Assembly: GCA_019694475.1 (NCBI GenBank) | Contig: JAIBBX010000001.1 | Span: 448,001-512,000 of the forward strand | Direction of reading: 5' to 3' | Source of the DNA: Parachlamydiales bacterium | GTDB taxonomy: Bacteria > Chlamydiota > Chlamydiia > Chlamydiales > SM23-39 | Length of the DNA: 64,000 bases | Shown: one piece after another, positions 36,441 to 44,773 of the stretch | Layout of the letters: each line of letters opens with the position of its first letter | Numbering within the stretch: the stretch's first letter is position 1 | The notes under the pieces: model-generated | Told to the model about the DNA's origin: nothing | Database searches by the model: none | Seen by the model: only the letters and a program-made list of their open reading frames with translations | Position numbers and translations under genes: made by a program

Positions 36441-38003
36441 ATGGAAGAGACAATTGAAGAAGCAGTTGCAAAACGGCGCACATTTGCCATCATCAGCCAC
36501 CCTGATGCGGGAAAAACGACGCTGACCGAAAAACTCCTCCTCTATTCAGGTCAGATTCAGACCGCCGGCATGGTGAAAGGGCGCAAAGGGCGCAAAGCCG
36601 CCACATCCGACTGGATGGCAATGGAACAAGAGCGGGGCATTTCGATCACCTCGTCTGCCATGCAGTTTTCTTATAAAAATGTGATCATCAACGTTCTCGA
36701 CACCCCAGGCCACGAAGACTTTTCTGAAGACACCTATCGCACACTCACTGCGGCCGACTGCGCCATCATGGTGATCGATGCTTCCAAAGGCGTTGAGAAA
36801 CAGACTCGAAAACTTTTTGAAGTTTGCCGTTTGCGGAAAATCCCGGTCCTCACATTCATCAATAAGATGGACATGCCGGGAAGAGAGCCTCTCGATCTCA
36901 TGAATGAGGTGGAAAATGTTCTCGGCATCCAATCCTACGCCTATAACTGGCCGATTGGCATGGGGAAGGAATTTCGCGGAGTTGTCGATAGGCAAGCGGG
37001 CGAGTGTATTTTTTTCACTAAAACATCCATCGGCGGCGCGCAAAAAGCCGACATCGAGCGCAAACCGCTGAAAGAAGCAGGATCTCAAGTTCTAGAAGAA
37101 CTCGAACTGATTGATATGGCCGGAAACGCTTTCGATAAAAGCCGATTTCTAAAAGGCGAAGTAACTCCCGTATTTTTCGCATCTGCCCTAACCAACTTCG
37201 GCGTAGAGCCATTTTTCGACGCCTTTATTGATTTAGCACCTTGCCCTCATGCGAGGCTTGCTGATAAAAATGACGGAACCGAAATCGAAATCGACCCGAT
37301 CAAAACGCCCTTTAGCGGCTATGTATTCAAACTCCAAGCCAATATGGACCGAAGACACCGGGACAATATGGCGTTCATCCGGATCTGTTCTGGGAAATTT
37401 GAGCGCGATTTAACTGTGAAGCACCACCGATTAGGCAGAGAAATCCGGCTTTCCCGGCCTCACGGGATGGTTGCAGGAGAAAGAACGACTCTTGAGACAG
37501 CCTATCCCGGAGACGTAATCGGCGTTATTAACCCTGGTCTTTTCGCAATCGGCGATACGATATCCATGACCGGAGGTTTTAACTTTAAACCTCTGCCGCA
37601 ATTCCAACCCGAAATTTTTGCCAAACTGTACCCAAAAGATGTGGGAAAACGAAAATCCTTCGACAAGGGAGTCAATCAACTCACAGATGAAGGAGCGATC
37701 CAGCTGCTCCATTCTTACGAAAGAGAAGGCGATCTCATATTTGCAGCCGTTGGAAAATTGCAATTTGAAGTGATGCAATACCGCCTCAAAGATGAATATG
37801 GAGTTGAAACGATTTTAACCCCACTCCCCTACCAGTGCAGCGCATGGATCTTGGGAGACATGTCCAAATTCGAAAGAACCTCGACATGCGCCGTTGTGAA
37901 AGACAAACGGGAAAGACCGATGGCCCTTTTCACAACACAGTGGGAAAAGCAATACTGCATGAAACAGAACCCCAACCACCAATTCGTCGACGTTCTAGTT
38001 TAA
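36441..38003 (+). CDS. prfC: Peptide chain release factor 3
   Basis: A GTPase that removes RF1/RF2 from the ribosome after termination. 520 residues from ATG 36441. G1 is ISHPDAGKTTLTEKLL, G2/switch lies around QERGISITSSAMQF, G3 is DTPGHEDFSEDTYR and G4 is FINKMDMPGREP. Domain II and the RF3 C-terminal domain (EREGDLIFAAVGKLQFEVMQYRLKDEYGVE) follow. The insert GRKGRKAATSDWMAMEQERG is RF3-specific and separates it from EF-G. A second ATG at 36435 overlaps the region just behind the -10 box and is less likely. Confidence 0.95.
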   Translation: MEETIEEAVAKRRTFAIISHPDAGKTTLTEKLLLYSGQIQTAGMVKGRKGRKAATSDWMAMEQERGISITSSAMQFSYKNVIINVLDTPGHEDFSEDTYRTLTAADCAIMVIDASKGVEKQTRKLFEVCRLRKIPVLTFINKMDMPGREPLDLMNEVENVLGIQSYAYNWPIGMGKEFRGVVDRQAGECIFFTKTSIGGAQKADIERKPLKEAGSQVLEELELIDMAGNAFDKSRFLKGEVTPVFFASALTNFGVEPFFDAFIDLAPCPHARLADKNDGTEIEIDPIKTPFSGYVFKLQANMDRRHRDNMAFIRICSGKFERDLTVKHHRLGREIRLSRPHGMVAGERTTLETAYPGDVIGVINPGLFAIGDTISMTGGFNFKPLPQFQPEIFAKLYPKDVGKRKSFDKGVNQLTDEGAIQLLHSYEREGDLIFAAVGKLQFEVMQYRLKDEYGVETILTPLPYQCSAWILGDMSKFERTSTCAVVKDKRERPMALFTTQWEKQYCMKQNPNHQFVDVLV

Positions 38004-38055
38004 AAAAATTCCTTGAATAAGTATCATGCTCCCTCGTTTTAAAAAAAGAGGGTTT

Positions 38056-38469
38056 ATGAGTTTTCTTAGCGGAGTTGGAAATTGGTTTAGCCATGCGGCA
38101 AGTTACGCATCTCAACAAGTTGAAACTGTCAGAAATCTAAGAAAGGAAGACGTAGCAGCGGCTGCTAAAAAAGTATCCGATGCCGGACTCAATATGCTCC
38201 AGCAAGTTCAATGCTTCTCTTGTGCGGATGTATGGCAGCTTTTTAATGAGCCTCAAGTTGAACCAGCGGAGGAAGGCGGAGAAGAAGAAGAGGAAGAGCT
38301 TGTTGCCGAAGGCGCTGGAGTTCAGGATGCCGAACGTGGCGCTGGCATTCAAGAGCCTGGCTGGGAGCATGTACCAGCAGTGCAAGCCCCCCCAAAAGAC
38401 GATTTAAATGATCCATACTCCACCGATGACGCACAAGGCGTCAAACGGCGGAGAAAGAAAACGGATTAG
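38056..38469 (+). CDS. Hypothetical acidic protein
   Basis: 137 residues starting MSFLSGVGNWFSHAASYASQQVETVRNLRKED, an amphipathic helical N-terminus, then a Glu-rich stretch (about 70-85, mostly Glu) and a basic last segment (GVKRRRKKTD) that looks like a nuclear-localisation-type cluster. No recognised domain. The ATG at 38056 follows GAGGG, part of a CCCTC/GAGGG inverted pair that may act as terminator for prfC. Could be a secreted effector; this is speculative. Confidence 0.5.
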   Translation: MSFLSGVGNWFSHAASYASQQVETVRNLRKEDVAAAAKKVSDAGLNMLQQVQCFSCADVWQLFNEPQVEPAEEGGEEEEEELVAEGAGVQDAERGAGIQEPGWEHVPAVQAPPKDDLNDPYSTDDAQGVKRRRKKTD

Positions 38470-38891
38470 CGCCAGGGCAGTTCCATTTCAACGCCTTCTG
38501 CATTGTGGATCTTGGAATCAATTCCAAGCACCAAAAGCTGATCTGTTGGCTCATCTCCAATATTGATCAGCTGATGCGGAACATTTGCAGGACAAATGAG
38601 AGTCGCAGGCGCAATGCATTCCACTTCGTTATCGCCTACGCGCGCAAGGATTTTTCCTTTCAAAACAATGAAAACCTCTTCGCTTTCATGCACATGAAGC
38701 GGGGTTCTCGATCCAACAGCGATGCTTGCGCGCCACACTTCAAATTGCTTTGCGCCCATTGCTTTGGTCGCAACGCCTTTTTGAAAATTGCCATGCATCG
38801 AATACTGCTGGATATCGCTATGCGGATAAACAAGAGACTCTCCTGCTTGCATCGCGATCACTGACAAAACACTCATGATAAAAGTTTTCAT
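38466..38891 (-). CDS. Exported cupin-domain protein
   Basis: 141 residues. A short hydrophobic N-terminus (MKTFIMSVLSVIAMQAGES) is consistent with a signal peptide. The single cupin barrel has motif 1 at TPLHVHESEEVFIVLKGKILARVG (metal ligands His, His, Glu) and motif 2 at CPANVPHQLINIGDEPT. A perfect CGGAGG precedes the ATG. Metal-binding small-molecule or sensor role in the periplasm is likely; substrate unknown. Confidence 0.8.
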   Translation of the reverse strand: MKTFIMSVLSVIAMQAGESLVYPHSDIQQYSMHGNFQKGVATKAMGAKQFEVWRASIAVGSRTPLHVHESEEVFIVLKGKILARVGDNEVECIAPATLICPANVPHQLINIGDEPTDQLLVLGIDSKIHNAEGVEMELPWR

Positions 38892-38974
38892 ACGACCTCC
38901 GGTTAAGAGCTAAAATCTTCTCACAAGAAATCCATATTTCCAACAAAAATTCTTTGAGCTATATTTGCTCGCGT

Positions 38975-39292
38975 ATGTATTGGCTTGCGCTTATTGTTGC
39001 TGGTTTTTTCGAGATTGCTTGGGCGGTTGGCCTGAAATATACGCAAGGATTTACTAAATTGAACCCGAGCCTATTGACTGGCTCAGCTATGGCGGCAAGC
39101 TTTCTTCTCTTGAGCTATTCTCTCCGTAGCATCCCGCTTGGGACAGCTTATGCAGTTTGGACAGGAATCGGAGCTTGCGGAACGTTGCTTTTTGGAATGT
39201 TGTTCTTGGGAGAGTCTCGCGATCCAATCCGGATAGGATGCATCCTTCTTATCATCGCGAGCATTTTCGTATTAAAGCTAACCCATAAATGA
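38975..39292 (+). CDS. Small multidrug resistance family transporter (SugE/Gdx type)
   Basis: 105 residues with four membrane helices: MYWLALIVAGFFEIAWAVGLKYTQGF (conserved Glu14-region of the substrate site), ASFLLLSYSLRSIPLGTAYAVWTGIGACGTLLFG and SRDPIRIGCILLIIASIFVLKL. The AVWTGIGACGT segment and the KYTQGFTKL loop fit the SugE/Gdx guanidinium-exporter branch better than EmrE. No guanidine riboswitch fits in the 80-bp upstream gap. ATG 38975 lies 9 nt after TATATT (38960-38965). The 3' end overlaps the convergent gene by 15 bp. Confidence 0.85.
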   Translation: MYWLALIVAGFFEIAWAVGLKYTQGFTKLNPSLLTGSAMAASFLLLSYSLRSIPLGTAYAVWTGIGACGTLLFGMLFLGESRDPIRIGCILLIIASIFVLKLTHK

Positions 39293-40183
39293 CTTCTTTA
39301 AATACCAGAAAGAAAGCATGGTAAAGGCATATAAAACGGCCGCTTCGCCAAATTCAAAGGCTTTTTCCCTTACTGTTTTTATGATTCTCGCTTTGAATAA
39401 ATCGTTCAATGGTCTTTCTGGACATTCCTGGAAGCGCAATAATTGACCCGTTTCTTTGATACATTGCTTGAACATTTCTCTGACACTCGCTTTGAATTTC
39501 TGAGTATCGTTGAAATTCATTCTTACAACCTTATGCTGCAAGCTCGACACAAAATGTAAGTCAGTTCCCTGAACTTCAAGCATTCCCTTCTGGCTTATTC
39601 CCACATGGGAAAGAGATAAGGTTTTAAAACGGGGCCAATTGTCAGCAAAAGATTCCACTCCATATAAATGTCCGATGTGGTAGGTGCCTGAATAGGAAAG
39701 GGTTTCCAAATTTGGAAGCGGGAATCTCTGCAATGCAGGCAAATACAAAGGCGCATCTTTGATAGTGAAGTTGAGCTCTGTAATTTCCTCCATTTTCTCT
39801 GGATGGGAAGCTACCCACTGATCGATTTGCTCGATCTGATTCATGTTGGCTTCTTCTTCAGACAGCTGCAATTTCCTGGCAATCATTTTCCACGTCAAAA
39901 AAATGAACGGTTTGTCGATATTCGGATTTCTTGGCATGCGTCTTTCTCCGATAAAGCTTAAAGCGGTTTCACAAATGCGTGAACATCCACTGCACAATTT
40001 TTGGAACGTTCGCATCGGATGGATGATCGGTGCTGCCGCAGTCGTCAAAATCCCAGCAAGCCCCAAATTCCAAATAGCTTGAATCGGTTGAACACATTGT
40101 TTTTTTACATGATCATAGAGCATTTGATCCACTGCAGCTTCAGTGAATCTAAAACTGATTCGATTCGTCATAAAACTAGACAT
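39278..40183 (-). CDS. Hypothetical protein with C-terminal membrane segment
   Basis: 301 residues, unrecognised. There is a moderately hydrophobic patch at 40-55 (NLGLAGILTTAAAPII). A central part (about 125-215) has leucine-rich-like strands (ITELNFTI, LETLSYSG, FKTLSLSHVGIS), and a C-terminal hydrophobic helix (AAVLYAFTMLSFWYLKK) follows. GGAG precedes the ATG. The leucine-rich pattern is weak and irregular. The gene overlaps the AlkD-like gene by 8 bp and probably belongs to the same transcript. Confidence 0.5.
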   Translation of the reverse strand: MSSFMTNRISFRFTEAAVDQMLYDHVKKQCVQPIQAIWNLGLAGILTTAAAPIIHPMRTFQKLCSGCSRICETALSFIGERRMPRNPNIDKPFIFLTWKMIARKLQLSEEEANMNQIEQIDQWVASHPEKMEEITELNFTIKDAPLYLPALQRFPLPNLETLSYSGTYHIGHLYGVESFADNWPRFKTLSLSHVGISQKGMLEVQGTDLHFVSSLQHKVVRMNFNDTQKFKASVREMFKQCIKETGQLLRFQECPERPLNDLFKARIIKTVREKAFEFGEAAVLYAFTMLSFWYLKKSFMG

Positions 40184-40877
40184 AGGATCTCCATTCCAAA
40201 GACAATTTGCGGGTTGCTTCTTTCCTTGCGACCGACTTCAATTGATCCCAATGATTTTTTAAGAAAAGGGCGACTCTTTTTGGATTGTGTTCGCCCAAGA
40301 CGCGTAGCCACCAACCGATCGACTTTTGAATGAACCATTCAGAGTCTTTAGCATATAGAGATGCCCATTTGAGCGGCCTTTCAGGGTTCCGATTTGGCTT
40401 TGCAAACGGCAAGGTATATATTAATGCGGCTCTGCGCATCCAAAAATTGGGATGATTCGTCCATCCTTCCAAAACATCCAAAAGAGACTCGTCATTCAAA
40501 ACGCACTTCCAAGCTGCATGAGCTAGCGTATCCTCTAATGCCCACCCATCCACTTTTTGCAAAAAACCAACAATCATTTCCCAAAGGGCAGGCGTTGGTT
40601 TTATCTTTGGGAGCGCAAGCAATTTTGCTGCTAAAATCATCGGATCAAAAAGATCGGTATCCCATAGAGATCTAGCCAACAGAAGAATTTCTCCAGCAGA
40701 ATGTTCTTTCGATAAAGCGCGTGCGATTTGATTGCGCTCCGGAGCAGATACTCCCCAATGCTCCCGTTGTGATTTGTGATACAGTTTATCCCAAACCGCT
40801 CTGGATTCATTTCGCAAATTTTTCAGCATGCAAATGACTGCATTCTCAGTCGAGATTTTCTTACTTTCTACAAGCAT
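40176..40877 (-). CDS. DNA alkylation repair protein (AlkD-like HEAT repeats)
   Basis: 233 residues of HEAT-like helical pairs. The family pattern is seen in ILLLARSLWDTDLFDPMILAAKLLALPK, VDGWALEDTLAHAAW, NHPNFWMRRAALIYTLPF, and DSEWFIQKSIGWWLRVLGEHNPKRVALFLKNH. These match DNA alkylation repair enzymes that excise 3-methyladenine-type lesions, with conserved Trp and Arg at the lesion face. Overlaps the LuxR-type gene upstream by 10 bp, so the two are translationally coupled. Confidence 0.82.
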   Translation of the reverse strand: MLVESKKISTENAVICMLKNLRNESRAVWDKLYHKSQREHWGVSAPERNQIARALSKEHSAGEILLLARSLWDTDLFDPMILAAKLLALPKIKPTPALWEMIVGFLQKVDGWALEDTLAHAAWKCVLNDESLLDVLEGWTNHPNFWMRRAALIYTLPFAKPNRNPERPLKWASLYAKDSEWFIQKSIGWWLRVLGEHNPKRVALFLKNHWDQLKSVARKEATRKLSLEWRSYV

Positions 40878-41680
40878 TCTATTTCTTCTAGTTCTCTAAT
40901 TTTTTCAATCAATTCAGCCTTTGAGTGAGCATTTAATTTTTCTTTCAATCGCTCAATACGATGTTCGACGGTTCTCTTAGACAGGTCCAATTCGATTGCG
41001 ATTTGACCCGCAGAAAACCCTCTGACTACCAGTTTGGCTACATCGACTTCTCTTTGTGTGATTGATTCAAAATAGGCAAGACCCATAAGTTTCAATAGAG
41101 CGATTTTCTTATCCATTTGGACCGATTCTTCGAAGAATCGATTTTCGTAAAACTTCGATCCAATGAGCTGTTTCAAGTTGATCTTATAATCTTGCAGCTC
41201 AGAAAAAAGACTGCAGTGTTGTTTTCGAAATCTTTTGAAAAACAATTTTAGTACAGCCAATTCGATAAGCAACAGCTCTGTTTGCTTACTTTCAGAAGAA
41301 GGGGACGAAAATCCAACCCCTTCAACTCCACCCTCAATTCCCTCGATTATTAATATCTTTGGATTAATATTAAATCGTCTTTTCGCTTCGGGCAACGACC
41401 TTGATTCAGCGAACGATTTAGTACTGCTAAATGTATAGCATCCGTTTCGATAAAATTTTGGATGACAATTAACAGGAGAAAATAAATCGAAATTATTAGA
41501 AACATAAAACTCTGACCATTCTGGATTACTGCCAAAATAAATCTTATCTCCATTTTCTAAGATCTTGTAATACCACAACTCATTTAGATTGAAAGCCTCG
41601 AAAATCGGAGAGCAAGCCTTTTTGATTTTATTATTATGCTTGACTGTGATGGCTTGAACCATTTTCCAATGCGGGTCCAT
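40868..41680 (-). CDS. LuxR-type transcriptional regulator
   Basis: 270 residues. The C-terminal HTH is clear (ITQREVDVAKLVVRGFSAGQIAIELDLSKRTVEHRIERLKEKLNAHSKAELIEKIRELEEI). The N-terminal 170 residues begin with a segment (IFEAFNLNELWYYKILENGDKIYFGSNPEWSEFYVSN) like the sensory domain of LuxR solos in Legionella and related amoeba-associated bacteria. No receiver aspartate is visible. A GGGAG precedes the ATG. LuxR regulators are uncommon in Chlamydiota; what it senses and controls is unknown, but the coupled AlkD-like gene is a candidate target. Confidence 0.8.
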   Translation of the reverse strand: MDPHWKMVQAITVKHNNKIKKACSPIFEAFNLNELWYYKILENGDKIYFGSNPEWSEFYVSNNFDLFSPVNCHPKFYRNGCYTFSSTKSFAESRSLPEAKRRFNINPKILIIEGIEGGVEGVGFSSPSSESKQTELLLIELAVLKLFFKRFRKQHCSLFSELQDYKINLKQLIGSKFYENRFFEESVQMDKKIALLKLMGLAYFESITQREVDVAKLVVRGFSAGQIAIELDLSKRTVEHRIERLKEKLNAHSKAELIEKIRELEEIECL

Positions 41681-41847
41681 ATACTCCCCTCAAATTTTCT
41701 AAACAGCAGAAAAAAAGTAGCTATTTTTACTTAAATTCGATGTTTTACGCAAGAACCTATCTTAATAATATTTTTCGTCGTTTTTTCTGGTTCTTTCGTT
41801 CCTCGAGAAAAATTGTTTTGATTGAAATAGAGTAAAAAGTTTGCAAG

Positions 41848-42285
41848 ATGAAAGCGATTCCGATACGATCTGACAACATGAATTATTTCAAGTTGTACGC
41901 TATCGCCTTAGCTGCCTTCATTTTAATTGATTCTGTTTGGCTTGGATTGATTGCAAAAGGATTTTATCAAGAGCAGATCGGTTTTTTGATGACCCGCCAG
42001 ATTCGCTGGGGCGCAGCATTTCTGTTCTATGCTGTCTATATTCTCGGCTTGATCGTCTTTGTAATTTCACCCGCGATTAAAGGACAAAACAATCAATCAC
42101 CTCTTCTTTATGGAGCCCTTTTCGGGCTTATAGCCTACGGAACCTACGATCTTACCAATCTTGCTACCATAGAAGGATGGCCCATCAAATTAGTTGTCGT
42201 CGATCTGTTATGGGGAACCTTTATTTCGGCAGCAACATCCTGGATCACCTATTGGGCAGGGACAATTTGGAAAATATCCCTTTAA
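41848..42285 (+). CDS. DUF2177 membrane protein
   Basis: 145 residues from ATG 41848, or 135 from ATG 41878 (MNYFKLYAIALAAF), which matches the usual family start. Four membrane helices with the family motifs DSVWLGLIAKGFYQEQIG and YGALFGLIAYGTYDLTNLATIEGWP. Unknown function. In many gammaproteobacteria DUF2177 lies in the same clusters as DUF1295, DUF2878, a cyclopropane-fatty-acid synthase and photolyase, linked to membrane-lipid and photo-oxidative stress. Here it overlaps the next gene by 19 bp. Confidence 0.8.
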   Translation: MKAIPIRSDNMNYFKLYAIALAAFILIDSVWLGLIAKGFYQEQIGFLMTRQIRWGAAFLFYAVYILGLIVFVISPAIKGQNNQSPLLYGALFGLIAYGTYDLTNLATIEGWPIKLVVVDLLWGTFISAATSWITYWAGTIWKISL

Positions 42286-43901
42286 CCTTTTTGCTAGCCC
42301 TTATCGTTCTATTTCTGTACATGAGCACTTGGGCCGGTTATGCGATAGCTAAAAAAAGAAACGACGTGGCCGATCAAGCCTGGGGATTGGGCTTTGTATT
42401 GCTAGCTTGGTTTGGATATTTTTGCAATCCAAGTTCATTTACAGGACTCCTGGTCAACCTACTGATCTCTCTTTGGGGGGCGCGCCTCTTCATCCATATA
42501 TACTTCAGACACCTTCATAAAGAAGAAGATTTCCGCTACCGCAAAATGAAAGAACAATGGAGAACTCAAACTCCTTTAAAAGTCTATGTTAACGTATTTC
42601 TTCTGCAAGCCGCTATTCTCTATATCATCGCCTCTCCAATTCTTTGGATCCACACCCATCCAAGCCCCCTTTTTTGGCCAGCGACCCTTATTTGGGTCAT
42701 CGGATTTTTCATCGAGACGATCGCCGACGTACAGCTCTTTCGATTCCAGCAAAATCCAGCAAATCAAGGCAAATTGCTTCAAACAGGGCTTTGGAATTAC
42801 TCGCGTCATCCTAATTATCTTGGAGAAATTCTTCAGTGGTGGGCGATATGGGGTCTAACCCTTCCGCTGCCCAACAGCTGGATATTTTGCATTAGCCCGG
42901 TTTTGCTCACTTTTTTGATCGTAAAAGTTTCCGGGATCGCACCTCTTGAAGAGAAAATGAAAAACAACCCAGATTTTGTCACTTACGCAAAAAAAACTCC
43001 TACATTGATTCCACAAAGTCTCGCAAACGGGGGACTTTACATGCTGTCCTGGTTTCTGATCGTCTATTATGGAGCAAAAGGATCGTTTTGGATTCCATTC
43101 GCCTCTTTCCTCGCTGCTGCAACTCTCCAAATCCGCCTTTTTTGCAAATCCGATCCGTTGAGCTATTCTCTATTTTTACCACTGGGTATCTATGGATTTC
43201 TCCTCGGACTTTTCCAGGAAATGCTTTTTATCCACTTGAACCTTTTACTCTACCCTGGTCAAGGGTTCTTTCCTCCATTCTGGCTTCTATCGCTCTATTT
43301 TCTCTTTTCTCTTACCCTCAACTCTTCTCTTCAATTTCTAAATCGTTCCATTACTTTTTGCTTCATTCTTGGGGGCGTAGGAGCCCTTTTGTCTTATCTT
43401 ACGGGAGAAAAGCTCCGCGCCGTGGACATTTTGAATCCTATTTCTTATCCTTTTCTTCTGTTATCATGGGGCTTCTATCTGAGCCTTTTGATCGTGTTGA
43501 ATCGTAAACTTCTTATTCTCTACAAAAAGTACACCAGTCCAATCCGACTCAATGAATTGCTAACTGTTTTTTTCGATAAAAATTGCCCCGTTTGCTCGCG
43601 CGAAATGCGGATTTTGAAAACCCGCACTCAAACAGGGAAGATTTGCTACGCCTGCCCAGAGTCTGACAAAGAACTTGGAAGCTACACCGATCGATTGACT
43701 ATTTCTCAATCAATGGCAAAGATCCATGCGATTGAGGAAAATGGGACGATCCTTACAGGAACTGACGCTCTATCCGAGCTTTATGCAAGAACAGACTTGC
43801 TGCTTCTTGCAGTCCTACTCCAAGCGCCGGGACTCCGAATCATATTTAAAATAGGCTACGCTATCTGGGCTAAAGCTAGGAATGGTTTTCTAAGAACATG
43901 A
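42267..43901 (+). CDS. Fusion protein DUF1295 + DUF2878 + DCC thiol-disulfide domain
   Basis: About 545 residues; I place the start at TTG 42267 (CAGGG upstream), because an ATG at 42177 would overlap the previous gene by over 100 bp. Residues 1-250 are a DUF1295 steroid-reductase-like membrane enzyme (NDVADQAWGLGFVLLAW, NYSRHPNYLGEILQWW). Residues about 255-410 form a second hydrophobic domain like DUF2878 (GQGFFPPFWLLSLYFLFSLTLNSSLQFL). The last 120 residues are a DCC/DUF393 domain with the DxxCPxC pair (FFDKNCPVCSREMRIL). These are normally three separate proteins. The fusion and the neighbouring DUF2177 suggest one lipid-modification pathway. Confidence 0.75.
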   Translation: MENIPLTFLLALIVLFLYMSTWAGYAIAKKRNDVADQAWGLGFVLLAWFGYFCNPSSFTGLLVNLLISLWGARLFIHIYFRHLHKEEDFRYRKMKEQWRTQTPLKVYVNVFLLQAAILYIIASPILWIHTHPSPLFWPATLIWVIGFFIETIADVQLFRFQQNPANQGKLLQTGLWNYSRHPNYLGEILQWWAIWGLTLPLPNSWIFCISPVLLTFLIVKVSGIAPLEEKMKNNPDFVTYAKKTPTLIPQSLANGGLYMLSWFLIVYYGAKGSFWIPFASFLAAATLQIRLFCKSDPLSYSLFLPLGIYGFLLGLFQEMLFIHLNLLLYPGQGFFPPFWLLSLYFLFSLTLNSSLQFLNRSITFCFILGGVGALLSYLTGEKLRAVDILNPISYPFLLLSWGFYLSLLIVLNRKLLILYKKYTSPIRLNELLTVFFDKNCPVCSREMRILKTRTQTGKICYACPESDKELGSYTDRLTISQSMAKIHAIEENGTILTGTDALSELYARTDLLLLAVLLQAPGLRIIFKIGYAIWAKARNGFLRT

Positions 43902-44619
43902 TCTTGATTCCCAACTTTTGGCTCGATTCTTCATAAATAGAACGGGCGATATCGCATTGTTTCTTGGATTCGGCTCTCATTTTTTCTCCCTCTTCTCGGC
44001 TCTCAAAAATCGCTGATTGACACCGTTTGAAATGCGCGTGAGCAGATACATATTTGGCCATTGCGCCGCAGACCATTGCAATATTTCCCGGAGTCAAATC
44101 TTCTACTGCGCCCACTATTTTAAATGCGTTAGGTGCGATATTGATAAACCGCATCAAAGAAGAATAGCCTTCATCGTCTCCTCCGTAAGAGATCCATGCT
44201 TTTTTATCGATGGCAACCTTAGGCCGCACAAATTCGAATGCTTCTGCTGCAAGCGGCTCTTTTTTTGGGGCAGCCTCTTTTTTAGCGCTTACAATAAGAC
44301 CTGTGTCAAGACTGATGCGCCGATACTCTTGAAACGCATTCATAGTATCTTCCTGATTATGCGACTCTGCATTTTTTGCTTGGAAAAAGTTTGCAGCTGC
44401 TTGGCATATTTTAGAAATATCTCCTAAAGGCGCCGTATCCAATCTACCCGTCACTCTAAAAGTCTTGCCGGTTGCTCGATACAGATTGGCAAAAACATCA
44501 TAAAGCTCCTTGCCGCCCTCGTAACCTAAATAGTCTTGTTCGCATAGAGGGAATTTGGGTTGAAAATACCACTCCCCTTTTTTGTTTTGCTGGATGCTGC
44601 AAATATTGTTGGTCGCCAT
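43876..44619 (-). CDS. Hypothetical protein with internal duplication
   Basis: 247 residues, soluble. Two stretches resemble each other: about 43-84 (FANLYRATGKTFRVTGRLDTAPLGDISKICQAAANFFQ) and about 156-196 (LMRFINIAPNAFKIVGAVEDLTPGNIAMVCGAMAKYVS). This indicates a duplicated 40-residue module. The rest is charged helix, including a C-terminal coiled stretch. No family recognised. An AAGGAA precedes the ATG. The gene overlaps the 3' end of the convergent fusion gene by 26 bp. Confidence 0.55.
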   Translation of the reverse strand: MATNNICSIQQNKKGEWYFQPKFPLCEQDYLGYEGGKELYDVFANLYRATGKTFRVTGRLDTAPLGDISKICQAAANFFQAKNAESHNQEDTMNAFQEYRRISLDTGLIVSAKKEAAPKKEPLAAEAFEFVRPKVAIDKKAWISYGGDDEGYSSLMRFINIAPNAFKIVGAVEDLTPGNIAMVCGAMAKYVSAHAHFKRCQSAIFESREEGEKMRAESKKQCDIARSIYEESSQKLGIKIMFLENHS

Positions 44620-44773
44620 AAAAATTATTCCTTACAATTTACAATTAATAAATCAGATTTTAATGATAACCAAAAAACTGCAGAACCGATAGATGCAAAC
44701 AATATTTGAAAAAAATCTTAACTCAGCAATTTATGGTAGTTAATAATATCAACCTTTCATATACTTTTGCATT

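Noticed and set aside
38892..38974. Guanidine riboswitch before the SMR transporter
   Set aside because: The gap is only about 80 bp, lacks conserved riboswitch motifs, and the -10 box lies 9 nt before the ATG.
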